Part shown: in pieces, positions 37,695-50,570 of the stretch
Position numbering within the stretch: the stretch's first letter is position 1
Layout: every line of letters begins with the position of its first letter
NCBI GenBank assembly: GCA_022829145.1
Contig: CM040743.1
Coordinates: forward strand, 1,399,501-1,463,500
Direction of reading: 5' to 3'
Origin: Albula goreensis
Taxonomy: Eukaryota; Chordata; Actinopteri; Albuliformes; Albulidae
Length of the DNA: 64,000 nucleotides
The notes under the pieces: generated by a model
Databases searched by the model: none
Told to the model about the DNA's origin: nothing
The model's input: the letters and a program-made list of their open reading frames with translations, nothing else
Program-made: the position numbers and the translations under genes

Positions 37695-38580
37695 TATGTT
37701 GTTGCCCAATCGTATTGACTGATGTTGGCAGAGTAACATGCATTTTATGGTCATTTACCCTGCTCTCCTCTTTAATGGTCCCTTGCCATGCACCCAGACA
37801 CGGCCAGAGACGATGAACTAATTTCACATTTTAGTAGTTATATGTTGTTCCTTTACAGTCTTTCTTTGAGAAACACGAGTTACTATACTTGCTTGTTTTT
37901 GTACCTTTTCTTTTAGTTTCTTCTACAGAAAAACTTATCGTTATCGATATTATCATTTGCATTCTTTCAGTCAATCACCTTTACGGACAAATAGTGTTGC
38001 ATATCACATTTAAATGTGTCAACAAATGGCAAGAACAACCATACATAGGCATACTAAACCGGAACATTTTAAGTACTTTGTGACATACAAAATTTCTTTG
38101 GGTAGACATTACAGCTCAAAATACAATGGGTCAAATTTTTAGGTAGGGAATTGCTTGCTAAAGAATGCTGTTTCACAAAAACCTTTGAATTTTGCACTAA
38201 TGGTTATTGTCCAATCAGATTGTTGGAAATAAAGGGATTATCATTTAGCTGTCAAATTGTGGCCACGCCCATCTTTGCTGGAGGTCACTACAGTTCTTAT
38301 GCAAACCAATTAGCTTAATTAGGAGAGATAGCTGTAATTCTTTGGTTCAGTGTCTTCTTTTGCAGCCAAATGCAGATTAAAAACTTCAGCAGCCAAAGTA
38401 ATGCAAGACTGCTTAGCCCCAAAGCATTTTCTAAAGGTTCCTCCAAACTCGGAATGTAAAATGTGGCTACTTTGTTGACCAGATGCATATTTGCCATTCA
38501 TTGTTTTTTGAGACTTGAATTTATTGACAGAGATAGAAATAATATAAATGATACACAGAACAACATGGAGTAAGTCTCAC
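37695..38580. other. Non-coding, between Tc1 remnant and TRIM exon 5
   Basis: AT-rich sequence with short ORFs only. No CARD, PYD or caspase exon was recognised, although this is where a CARD exon for caspase copy B would be expected. Confidence 0.4.
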
Positions 38581-41182
38581 CGGGGGTTTGGGTCGACAGA
38601 AGGAGTCCTACAGCAGCAGGTCCAGTGGCTGTGAAGCCCGTGGAGATGGCATTTACCGAGACCTCTGGATTAGTCTCTGTCTCACCTGTCACCTCTCTGT
38701 TCCCCTCAGACAGCTGGTGGTTTCCTGTGTCTGTGTTCAGTGTTGACTCACTGGAACCTGATGCATGACAAGGTAGTAACAATCAATGCCCAATTATTAG
38801 GAATGTGAATGCTACTATACTAAAACATCAATATTTTGAATGAATTATAATACTACATAAGGTTGTGTTGATTGATCTTTGTTATTACTTGATTTACATG
38901 GTAAATTAATTATGCACGTTTTTATATGAGTTTAGCCATTTCTGCTGATGCTGCTGCGTGCTTGTGTGTGTGTTTATGATATATAATGCTTTATTTGCCA
39001 ATTTTTATTGAACTTTCCTTTAGATTTGTTCCTGTGTTAAATTAAAACTGATAAAAATCTACTTTGTTAAAATACATCACATTATTAGGATTTCTCACTA
39101 CACATACCTGTTTGAGAGATCTTGTTTAATTCCCCCTTGTTGACATCTTCCTGTCGACTGCTTTGTTCAGAGACAGATTTCTTCACAAACACAAAAGATA
39201 CGTGTGGATCGACAGTGATGCTGGGTAAGTCTCCACATCCAGGAGGGGCACAGAGAGACTCACAGATCTACAGACAGACAGACAGACAGACATATATCAG
39301 ACAGACACACTGAGCTACACACACTCCTGGGAGAAGTCAGGAGCAGCTCCACTGGAGAGCTCTGTGTGAGACACACCCCCTTCTGTACTGCAGATTGTCA
39401 GAGAGACAGTGATGTTACCTGGAGGAAATGGATGTGATCCTCTGTGTGTGAAAGCTGCTCCAGCTCAGTGTCTCTCCTCCTCAGATCAGCAATCTCCTGC
39501 TCCAGTCGCATCAGAGGTCCTTCAGTCTCTTCCATCTCAGAACACTGTTAGGAGACAGAGAGAGGAGGGCTGTACATTTGAACCAGGCCTTTCACTCAGC
39601 TCTTACTGGGACCCCAGACAGCCTGTTCCCCACAGTGTGGCTCAGTGGGATTGAGCCCCACAGGGCTGGAAAGTGGCCCAGCACTGGGCTCCTCACTGGC
39701 TGACTGGAGGAGAGCCCTGACTGAAGCCCTGAAATGGCTCTTCCAGCAGCCAGCTGTTGTCTTCTCCTCTGGTCAGTACCCACCGTGAGTGACTGCACAG
39801 CCTGTCTCAGATCCTGCAGCTCCTTCTCCCTCTCCTGGATTCTCTGCTGGAATTCCCTCTGTGTCACTCCCAGCTGCTTCTGTGGAAAAAAAGGTTTTAC
39901 AAGTGAAAAACAGAACTGTGAGCCATACAGGAAATGGGTCTGTGGGCTTATTGTAGCCACATTTTTCCAACAGTTAAATCATACCCACATTACACAGAAC
40001 TCCAGATCTGACCATAGGAAGCTGGATCTTCATTTGTGTTTTGATTTACTATCAAATTTGTTTGACTCATGTTTGATAAATGCGGCCCATTACTTGCATA
40101 ATAAGTATCATATATTTGTGAATATGAATATATGTAATTTGTAAATACCAGTCTGCCTACAATTACACCATGTTTATTTTATGACTTCTGTAGACAAATT
40201 CGTAATTGTTAATTATATATTTTATGTGAAACCATTATACCATTCCCCAAGCAGCACAGACTACAGTTGCAGGGAGTGAGGGGTGTGAACAGACCGGTCA
40301 CACAATGAGCTGGCTCCTGTTCACTTCTTCATCACACTACTCTATCACTGTGGACTTCAGACTGGAAAATCACCCTTTCCTTTTATGCCACAATTTAAAA
40401 ATAAATCATTTTAATGTACATTGATTTTAATGTGCATAGAGTTATTTCATGAGTTGTTTAAACAGATGAGTATAAAATTATTAAAATATAATAAAAACAG
40501 CGGCTGTCAATATGTTATTATTTAACAGAAATAACAATCCACTTGGTAACATGCACACAGGTAAATATTGTACCAGTAGAGTTCCAGCTCCTACCTGTTT
40601 CTCAGTCCTTTCTGCTGCAGCTGGGACCATATCATGGCCTTTGTGTTCATCCATCATACAGAGATAACAGATACACTGCTGATCAGTACGACAGTAAATC
40701 TCCAGCAGTTTCTCATGTTGAGAGCAGATCTTCTCCTGCAGGTTTCCAGTGGCTTGGACCAGTTTGTGCTTCTTAAGAACAGGAGATTCATAGTGAGGCT
40801 GGAGGTGAGTTTCACAGTAAGAGGCCAGACACACCAGACAGGATCTGATGGCTTTGTGCTTTATCACAGTGCAGACATCACACGCCACGTCTCCAGGTCC
40901 AGCGTAGCAGTGAGCAGGAGGAGCAGCTTGGAGTCCTGTCTTCAGTTTCTCCACTACTTCAGTCAGTATGGTGTTTCTACCCAGAACAGGCCTTGGTCTG
41001 AAGATCTTTCTGCACTGGGGACATCTGTAGACACCAGTATGATCATCCTGATCCCAGTAGCCCTTAATGCAGCCCATACAGTAACTGTGTCCACAGGGAA
41101 TAGTCACCGGATCCTTCAGTAGATCCTGACAGACTGAACAGGTGAACAGATCCTGATCCAGTAGATCTCCAGCTGCTGCCAT
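38581..41182 (-). CDS. TRIM N-terminus: RING, two B-boxes, shortened coiled coil, linker (finTRIM-like; 3' continuation uncertain)
   Basis: Predicted E3 ubiquitin ligase part of a fish TRIM of the expanded finTRIM-like type. Exons (minus): 40595-41182 (start codon 41182; RING beginning [21 protein letters not shown]-box 1 [16 protein letters not shown]-box 2 [12 protein letters not shown] with HKGHD), 39784-39879 (96 nt, coiled coil), 39419-39544 (126 nt, ending [12 protein letters not shown]), 39108-39267 ([14 protein letters not shown]), 38581-38757 (Ser/Thr-rich linker). The 96-nt exon and the LCAPPG exon are textbook for this family. The 126-nt exon is usually 234 nt, so about 36 residues of coiled coil are absent while the frame holds. 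No B30.2 domain follows. The last exon ends in phase 1 and fits either the caspase or CARD exons downstream. Confidence 0.85.
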
Positions 41183-43205
41183 TTTACTGCTAACAGAAAC
41201 AGAGAAATGAGTTAATTTCTGAACTCATTAGAAACTGTATATGGGAGACAGAATGGGACTTTCTGGTTTTATTTGCACCTGCACAGGGTGTGGTTGTGGA
41301 CAGAAAACATGTGTATAGAATACAAAAGATATTGGCAGATCATTGCTGACATGAACTTCCACCCTTTCACTGAAGAAGAAAAACACAGCTGCCACCCTCA
41401 GAGTCAACTTCATCATATGGCAAACCTGCCAGGGTGCTGTACAGCCCAAGTGAAAGAAACCAGTTAATCAATAAACACCATCCAACTTTTATTGCTAGGC
41501 TACTTGCAAACATCTGATAGAAATACAAATATGTAGGTGCAACAGAAACGAATGTTTCCAATAATTCCAGGAGCATGACAAAAAAATATGGTGTTCTTAT
41601 ATGTGGTATATTCATAATTTCCAATTCACCTCTATTAATTTCATGAAACAACCTGGCAAACATATCTGTGACATGTACAAACCTCACCGACACAGATCTT
41701 TACAACATGTATGTTTTGCCTTGCTGTTGTAAGTTGCAAGTATAACAACATTAATGAGAAACACGTTCTGTCAAAAGGCAAAACAACCATCGTCATTTAA
41801 CCTACACGGCAAATGAGGATCATGAGAACAAACATTGCTACAAAGTATAAGTAGCCCACTGTTTGTCCTTATTAACATCCGCCACAATCACGCACAAAAC
41901 CAAACTACCTATACCTTAGCAAAAGAAAATACATCACCAAACGAACGCACACTTCTGTATCTACCACTAAGCATTAGGTGGCGACCTATGTCACATTAAA
42001 TTTAGACTCATCTTTCATAAACAAGCAAACAATGCGGAAGAAAACTTCTGCACCTACCCAGTAATCTGGCTGTATACGGGCTGCTGCCTGGCAGCTCGGA
42101 ACTGACGAATCTTTCAGATGACAGAACTGAACCGGGCCGTCTCTGTTAAGGAGTCGTTTGTTTGTCTCTTTGCTCATGCGCCAAGACTTGAGTCTGCAAC
42201 TCTGGATCCTTCGTTCTGCGGTCCAGTCTTGGAGTTTTTCTTGCTTAGGTGTCTTCCTAAAGCTTGTGTTACCCGTATTCCGCCAGCTTGTTATGAAAGA
42301 CAAAAGTACTTCCGGGTCGTGGTTGTCATAATACAAATTCTCTACAAAAAGGAAGAAATTGCACAGAAACGGTAAAATATCACATTTAACGTAACATATT
42401 AACGAAAACTAAAAGTATATGTTATAGGAAGTAATACTTAGTAATATATTTTTTAAAAATACTGCATTTTATTCAGCTATTAATAAAAATAGTCTCAAAT
42501 ACTTTCGTGTTTGGACTGTACACAAAAAAACTAAAGCATGTCTCAATGAAAGCGGGTTTGGGGATACTCAGGAACGTGTCTAGTATCCAAAACAAGTGAG
42601 TTTGACAATGGTGTGTTTTTGTTGTTGTTTTCCTTGTCCATCTGCTTTTGTTTTCATTGCCCTTGTGTGTGTTCGCCCAACCTACTGTTTCCCTGCTTTC
42701 CTTTTTTTAAACTGTAATTACCTGATCTGTTTCACCTGCCTGCTTTTTCACCTGTCTCTCGTTTGCTTGTTATGTCTTGTGTATTTAAACCCCATTTGTT
42801 CCAGTGTTTGTTGCCAGTTTGTTTCAGTGCCTTGTCCTGTCTCGGTCCTGCCTTGTTTAGTTTCCTGTTCTGTTGGCCCAATCTGACTCCCATTTGATTT
42901 TTGGATTACAGTTTGGCCTGATTGCCATGACTTCCTGGTTTTGACCTTACCTGTTTTTGGCTCAGATTTTTGGATTCTGGACTTTGCCTGGCTGTTTAAT
43001 AAACTCATGTTTATTATGTCCATCTGCTTTTGAGTCCCTGTCTGTTCCCTGACAATTCTTCAACAGAAAATACCTGATAAGTGCAAACAACATATCAGTT
43101 CAGGAAAGAAAAACACCAAAAGTAACATTTTACAGCTGTTAAAATCAAATTGCTCTGTTATCAAAACACTTGTTTATCAGGGCATAAAAATTAATCTTAG
43201 TTTTA
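41183..43205. other. Intergenic region between TRIM and the 61-bp array
   Basis: Contains the presumed TRIM promoter. A donor-like CTGG/GTAGGTGC in minus sense near 42,058 could end a 5'UTR exon, but that is weak. From about 42,590 to 43,060 the pyrimidine-rich text (CTGTTTTTGGCTCAGATTTT, then TTTAATAAACTC) resembles the tail of a dispersed fish repeat I cannot name. Confidence 0.35.
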
Positions 43206-43211
43206 CAGAGT

Positions 43212-44640
43212 AAAAACTGAGAGTAAACATATATAACACATGCACAGATATATAATGATGGAGCCGTGTGCCTGTGTCTGAGAGTAAACATATATAACAC
43301 ATGCACAGATATATAATGATGGAGCCGTGTGCCTGTGTCTGAGAGTAAACATATATAACACATGCACAGATATATAATGATGGAGCCGTGTGCCTGTGTC
43401 TGAGAGTAAACATGTATAACACATGCACAGATATATAATGATGGAGCCGTGTGCCTGTGTCTGAGAGTAAACATATATAACACATGCACAGATATATAAT
43501 GATGGAGCCGTGTGCCTGTGTCTGAGAGTAAACATATATAACACATGCACAGATATATAATGATGGAGCTGTGTGCCTGTGTCTGAGAGTAAACATATAT
43601 AACACATGCACAGATATATAATGATGGAGCTGTGTGCCTGTGTCTGAGAGTAAACATATATAACACATGCACAGATATATAATGATGGAGCCGTGTGCCT
43701 GTGTCTGAGAGTAAACATATATAACACATGCACAGATATATAATGATGGAGCCGTGTGCCTGTGTCTGAGAGTAAACATATATACACATGCACAGATATA
43801 TAATGATGGAGCCGTGTGCCTGTGTCTGAGAGTAAACATATATAACACATGCACAGATATATAATGATGGAGCCGTGTGCCTGTGTCTGAGAGTAAACAT
43901 ATATAACACATGCACAGATATATAATGATGGAGCCGTGTGCCTGTGTCTGAGAGTAAACATGTATAACACATGCACAGATATATAATGATGGAGCCGTGT
44001 GCCTGTGTCTGAGAGTAAACATGTATAACACATGCACAGATATATAATGATGGAGCCGTGTGCCTGTGTCTGAGAGTAAACATATATAACACATGCACAG
44101 ATATATAATGATGGAGCCGTGTGCCTGTGTCTGAGAGTAAACATATATAACACATGCACAGATATATAATGATGGAGCCGTGTGCCTGTGTCTGAGAGTA
44201 AACATACATAACACATGCACAGATATATAATGATGGAGCCGTGTGCCTGTGTCTGAGAGTAAACATATATAACACATGCACAGATATATAATGATGGAGC
44301 CGTGTGCCTGTGTCTGAGAGTAAACATATATAACACATGCACAGATATATAATGATGGAGCCGTGTGCCTGTGTCTGAGAGTAAACATACATAACACATG
44401 CACAGATATATAATGATGGAGCCGTGTGCCTGTGTCTGAGAGTAAACATATATAACACATGCACAGATATATAATGATGGAGCCGTGTGCCTGTGTCTGA
44501 GAGTAAACATGTATAACACATGCACAGATATATAATGATGGAGCTGTGTGCCTGTGTCTGAGAGTAAACATGTATAACACATGCACAGATATATAATGAT
44601 GGAGCTGTGTGCCTGTGTCTGAGAGTAAACATATATATTC
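43212..44640. repeat. 61-bp minisatellite, about 23 copies
   Basis: The unit contains GAGAGTAAACATATATAACA, CATGCACAGATATATAATGA and TGGAGCCGTGTGCCTGTGTC. Copies are almost identical. Since 61 is not a multiple of 3 and the minus strand unit has no stop in any frame, all three minus frames are open for 469-495 codons. Confidence 0.97.
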
Positions 44641-45206
44641 ATAGGCTCAGGTGTTTCAGGTTACAGCCTCTTTTCACAAATATATCAAGTAGTAAATTAG
44701 GGAGTATTTACATTGTTTTCCCTTCAGTTAATTTTAAACCCCTTTTTTATCAAAATGATGAAAAGCGTTTCAAACACACTTGTGGACCCGTGTCACCACT
44801 GAACCTCCGCTATTACGTCATTCGAATTTGGACAGGTATATACTCTGTGCTGAGCCATGTTTTGCCCACGCTTCCTCTTGCTGTTTTCGTTTTTTTTTCA
44901 TAACTAGTATTTGGTGCTTGTAATCGGGTTCTAAGCACTAGTGTTTCCGGATCTACAGCAAGTGTATTTGGGTTTTTCTGGGTGAACCTTAAAAACCGGA
45001 ATGGAATGCTTTGTTTGCAATGTGTGGTTACTCTGTGCCAGCAGCCTGTTGTGCATGTTGGGGCGTGTCCCGTGCCTCTCTCTTTCATTTTTGTTGTTAT
45101 CATTGTCCTTTTTCCTATTGCTGTAGTCATTCTGCATGAGAGTGCGTGGTGCTGTCGGCTCTGAAACGTTCCCCTGGCAGACCGGACAGAGGCACACTGT
45201 GGAGGG

Positions 45207-48200
45207 ATGGAGGAGTCGGGGTACAGAGTCTTTGCGTCATGTGAGGGTTCTTTGGGGACAGAAAACACACCTGAGCAGGTCCGGAGGTACTTCAGCCTCC
45301 GCAGTAAGTCAGGAGGAGGGGAGTGCGCTGTGTCTCAGGTGGGCTCTCATCTGTACTGCGTCACCTTCAGATCAGAGGAAGGTAAGCCTGTCTACTTTTT
45401 ATATGTATTTGTATTTACAGTACATAACCAGTTAAGTTTTTATGTTGGATGTAAAGTTTTGTTTTTGCTGCCCCTGGTGAACACGCACTTTGTGAACACA
45501 ACATTAGCTTGAAAAATGGAGGGCTGTTTCTGCATTGCTCGTGGGCATATTCAAATATTTTTATGTTGTTGTGCAGTTGCCTTGGCTTTTCCGTGTGCAG
45601 TGCCAGTGTAATGAGTGTGATGGCGGCAGGAGTGCCTTGGTGAAGCAATTAATGTACATAGTCCCTACATGCAACTTCAACTCTAAGGCGAAGCCCCCAA
45701 ATCATACAGCAACTGATATAAATAGACATCTTCAATGAACACTAAGTTATGCACATTTTTTTAAGTCTTACACTAAGGCCCAATCTAGTTGTGTGGCCAT
45801 AAACAAATACCTTGTGTAACGTGTACAGTAAAATACTGTGTGAAGTGTGCAATGTTTCTGTTTTCATTAACTGAATATCTTGCCATTGCTCATGAGATTT
45901 TAATCTCTGTGAGGCGTTCCTGCCTAAATAAAGGTCAAAATACCATAACTGGTTCAGTAATTCTAAATACCGTCTTGCCTGAAGACACAGAAGGGTGGGG
46001 GACAGACTAGACCTGGTACTATCACTTTCGATTTACTGGAAAAACCAGCCTACAGTGGAAACTGTTATATAACACTTGTCTGTTGAGTGAATGACAAGGT
46101 GGATAAACAAGTTTTTTTTCATTGTTTTCTTTAATAGTTCGCAACAGAGTGCTGGCACGGAGCAACCACACGTTGACAACAAAATATTCCACATTAATTT
46201 TGAAGCTTCACCCGGAAAACCCAAACACACCTGCTGGAGATCATCCAGAAAGACAAGTACAGTAGTCTCGCTTTTAAGATCATTATAATAACTATTTTTT
46301 ATACAATTATAGTAACTCTGTAATGCCATATTTTATATACTTGTATTTGTTGTTAAAAACTAAAAACACTTAATCAAAACTTTTTGGACCTCATTGTCTT
46401 ACCTAGATAACTACTAACATGCATGGAAGGCTGTATAATTTAAAGTTTCATGTGACCATGGGAGAAAACATACCATGCAACACCTCCCCCCCCCATCGAG
46501 CCAATGTGATTAGCCCCGCCCACTTCAGAAATTCCCAAAGACTCAGGAGGAAGTGGCTACACATGTGACTCTAAACATTAATAGACACTACTCCTGTTTT
46601 TATCACTTTCTGTAGGATCCTGTTACTATACCAGCCTCCTCTCCCTTAGAAGTACATCACACTAAGGATAATGAAGGTATGACCTGTGAGTTCTGCTTCC
46701 CAGTGTAAAACACACAGACTAAGGATAAAGATGTTGGGGTTGAGGATACGCTGCTGTGAATGATCCAAAGCTGGGAACAGCTGTAGAGGTCTGAGAGAGG
46801 GCTGCGGTCCATTATGTTTACAGTCTTTAATATGTGCTTTCAGGCACAGGATTGGCTACAGAAGATGAAGGCTCAACCAATGAGATCCAGCTGAAGCATG
46901 TGCCGCCCTATCAGCTTCTTATTCAGCCATACTTTCAGAAAGAGGTGGAGCAGGAGCATCCGGATGTCACCATCACTCTGGACACAAACGCATGCAGCGT
47001 TAAACTCACCGGCCCCTCAAGCAGTGTCCAAGCAGCCAAGGGGAAGCTTCAGGACTCCCTCAGTAGAGTGAGGACCAAAGAGCTCCCCTTTCCTCAAGCC
47101 GTCATCGGGTTTCTGATCTCCAAAGGCCTGCAGGAAGTCTCCAGGTCTTACTTCCTGCAGGTGGGCGTTTACGCCATCCTGGCTGTCTCTGTGAACGATT
47201 CAAAGGTGGTCTTGCATGGGCTGTCCCAGTTTGACCTGCAGAGGGCGGAGAAGATCCTGGGGGAGAAGGTCTCCACGACGGCGGTACCGCTGGGTGAACA
47301 TTTAGAGCCGGTAGCCTACAGCGAGGACTTTGCTGATTTTATTGTCCAGCTGAACAGCAGTCAGAAGGCAGTGCAGATATCCTGGGAGCTGGATGGGAAG
47401 AACAATAACCGGATCATGCTCGTAGGGAACAGGGAAGAGTTCAATGCCACCGAGAGCAAGATGGTGGAGTTCCTTTGGGAGAAGAGGGAGGATGTTGAGC
47501 TTGTGAAGGTACAGGGTCCCCCGGAGGTTCCAGAGAATCTGCCCCACCTCATGGACTTCCTGGGGCTGGGTAACCTCACAGCCCAAATCCGCTGGCTCCC
47601 GGATGCGGGTATGCTGGAGATCAGAGGTAAACCAACGGCAGTCGAAGAGGCTGCCAGATCCTTACGGCAGAAGATGAAGGGCGTGGTGTGCAAGACTGTG
47701 GAGATCTGCAGGCCTGAGGCTCACACATACTTCAGCGGGAATGGGCAGGCGTACCTCAACTCCATGCAGTCCACCTTCAACTGCCGGCCCGTACTAAGGC
47801 CCAAGCCGAATCAGGCCATACAGGTAAGAGAGTAACCTTCAGCTCAAACTGACTGGATCTCACTGGGAGGGACATCTGAATTGCAGTCTTTGATCAAACA
47901 CTAGGCCGCAAGGACAACACTAACATTCTCTTGTCTATAGTCATGAATCCTGTCACTGCTGCTACATAAAAGTGTAACCATGTGAACCTTTGATTATTGT
48001 GGGACAACCAATTAGCTAACTAACTACGTACATGTTGAGTTGAAGGCCCATATTCCACATTTTGCACCTTGGAAATAGTGTTGCATGAAGACCCATGTCC
48101 CAAAAGTGTGACAAATTACACCATATGTGGGTAAAGAACAGCATATGCCATATCAATGCACTCATATTAATGAAAGCTTTAAATAAGAAGCACACTCGCA

Positions 48201-50503
48201 CATTGATTGCTTAAAGCTGTATATCTTAATGGAACACCTCATATGTTTTCAGGCCCAGGATTTAACACATAACGTGGATCAATTAGGTAAGAATCAAATG
48301 CATTTTATATTAGCCCTGTGAAACCAGGAACTGCATTTAGACTTCTAAAATCTGCTTATGTGTCAAAATAATGTCAAACTGATGAGATTAATGAAAATGA
48401 TGTACTTGCAGATATGTCTGAAAATTCAAGGTCAACAGAAAAAAGGGTTACATATTGAAATGCTTTGGTGTTTTTCAACATCTATTGTATTAATATTTTA
48501 AGCTTATTAGTTTATTACTTTTCTATTCATTCATTTGCTCATTCATTTACTTCTGTTTAATGAAGCTCTGTCAAAGGTCTTCTCCAGGCAACACCTACCA
48601 AAAACACTGAAAGGTGAGATCAGTTTTATGTATTTTATGTGATGTATTTAAGTTGTACTGATCCTTAATAAAAGTGATTGATTTTTTTTTAAAAATCAAT
48701 CAAGTACTGATATTTCAAAAATGTTCTTATAGATTATTGTCATTCAAAAGAAATATTATCCATTTTTTTCAATCAATGTATTTCACTTGTTGCAAATATA
48801 TTTTTATTTTATGCAGACATATTATTTTCATGTATTTTACTTCCATATGAAACCCAGAAATATGTAAAATTAGCAGATGTGGAAAACCCTGGCTTCAGAA
48901 AGTAAAAGTAGTACCATTTATTTGTCCCACCCACTCACCAGAGGAGCTAATTAGTGAAACCACTTGCTTTGGTTCGTGGGAAGAACAAATACATAGTAGT
49001 GCTTCTACTTTTTGAAGCCAGAGTTTTACAGCTCTGGAAATTAGACGCTTGTTTCCACAGAAAAACTGTAAAACTTGTTAATGTTATTTCAGGTGCAGAC
49101 ATTTGTCTTGGGACCAAAGATAAAGAGGTCCTTTTAATTGCACAAAATGTGACCGTCCATATTGTGCAGGCGGACAAGGTGACTGAATTAGCAGATGTTG
49201 TGGTGAACCCTTTATGCAGATCTACAACAGGTGAGAAAGACACACAGATATCACTGCAAAGGTGCAGAATCACACTCACACTGAACAGTGCAATAACCAT
49301 TACAATGTGGTTCTCTAATGGCCTGGCATGTTACAGACTGAAATAACCCCTGGCATGTTACAGACTGAAATAACCCCTGGCATGTTACAGACTGAAATAA
49401 CCCCTGGCATGTTGCAGACTGAAATAACCCCCGGCATGTTACAGACTGAAATAACCCCTGGCATGTTGCAGACTGAAATAACCCCCGGCATGTTACAGAC
49501 TGAAATAACCCCTGGCATGTTACAGACTGAAATAACCCCCGGCATGTTACAGACTGAAATAACCCCTGGCATGTTACAGACTGAAATAACCCCTGGCATG
49601 TTACAGACTGAAATAACCCCTGGCATGTTACAGACTGAAATAACCCCCGGCATGTTACAGACTGAAATAACCCCATGTTACAGACGTAACCCTTGTTACA
49701 GACTGAAATAACCCCTGGCATGTTGCAGACTGAAATAACCCCGGCATGTTACAGACTGAAATAACCCCCGGCATGTTACAGACTGAAATAACCCCTGGCA
49801 TGTTACAGACTGAAATAACCCCCGGCATGTTACAGACTGAAATAACCCCTGGCATGTTACAGACTGAAATAACCCCCGGCATGTTACAGACTGAAATAAC
49901 CCCCGGCATGTTGCAGACTGAAATAACCCCTGGCATGTTACAGACTGAAATAACCCCTGGCATGTTGCAGACTGAAATAACCCCCGGCATGTTACAGACT
50001 GAAATAACCCCCGGCATGTTACAGACTGAAATAACCCCTGGCATGTTGCAGACTGAAATAACCCCGGCATGTTACAGACTGAAATAACCCCTGGCGTATT
50101 ACAGACTGAAATAACCCCCGGCATGTTGCAGACTGAAATAACCCCCGGCATGTTACAGACTGAAATAACCCCCGGCATGTTACAGACTGAAATAACCCCC
50201 CGGCATGTTGCAGACTGAAATAACCCCTGGCATGTTGCAGACTGAAATAACCCCTGGCATGTTACAGACTGAAATAACCCCTGGCATGTTACAGACTGAA
50301 ATAACCCCCGGCATGTTACAGACTGAAATAACCCCTGGCATGTTACAGACTGAAATAACCCCTGGCATGTTACAGACTGAAATAACCCCTGCTATTTTTC
50401 CTTTATACGAATGTTCACCAAAGCTGTCACAGTGTGACATGCATCATCAAAGCAGTGTATGAGTAATGTTACTTTAATGGTGAAATATTTTGGCTCATTT
50501 GCC

Positions 50504-50570
<67 letters not shown>

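Noticed and set aside
41196..41215. Possible ISRE upstream of TRIM (GAAACAGAGAAA-like)
   Set aside because: Spacing between GAAA blocks is 4, not 2 as in the ISRE core, and AG-rich matches like this occur by chance.
43212..44640. CRISPR-like regular repeats
   Set aside because: Units are contiguous with no unique spacers, and the host is a eukaryote. The same applies to the 39-, 43-, 60- and 89-bp arrays.
43145..44642. Three overlapping minus ORFs of 469-495 codons
   Set aside because: All are the 61-bp array read in three frames. The identical unit explains the openness.
49251..50462. ORFs encoding repeated MLQTEITPG or MPGVISVCN
   Set aside because: Translations of the 27-bp intronic array.
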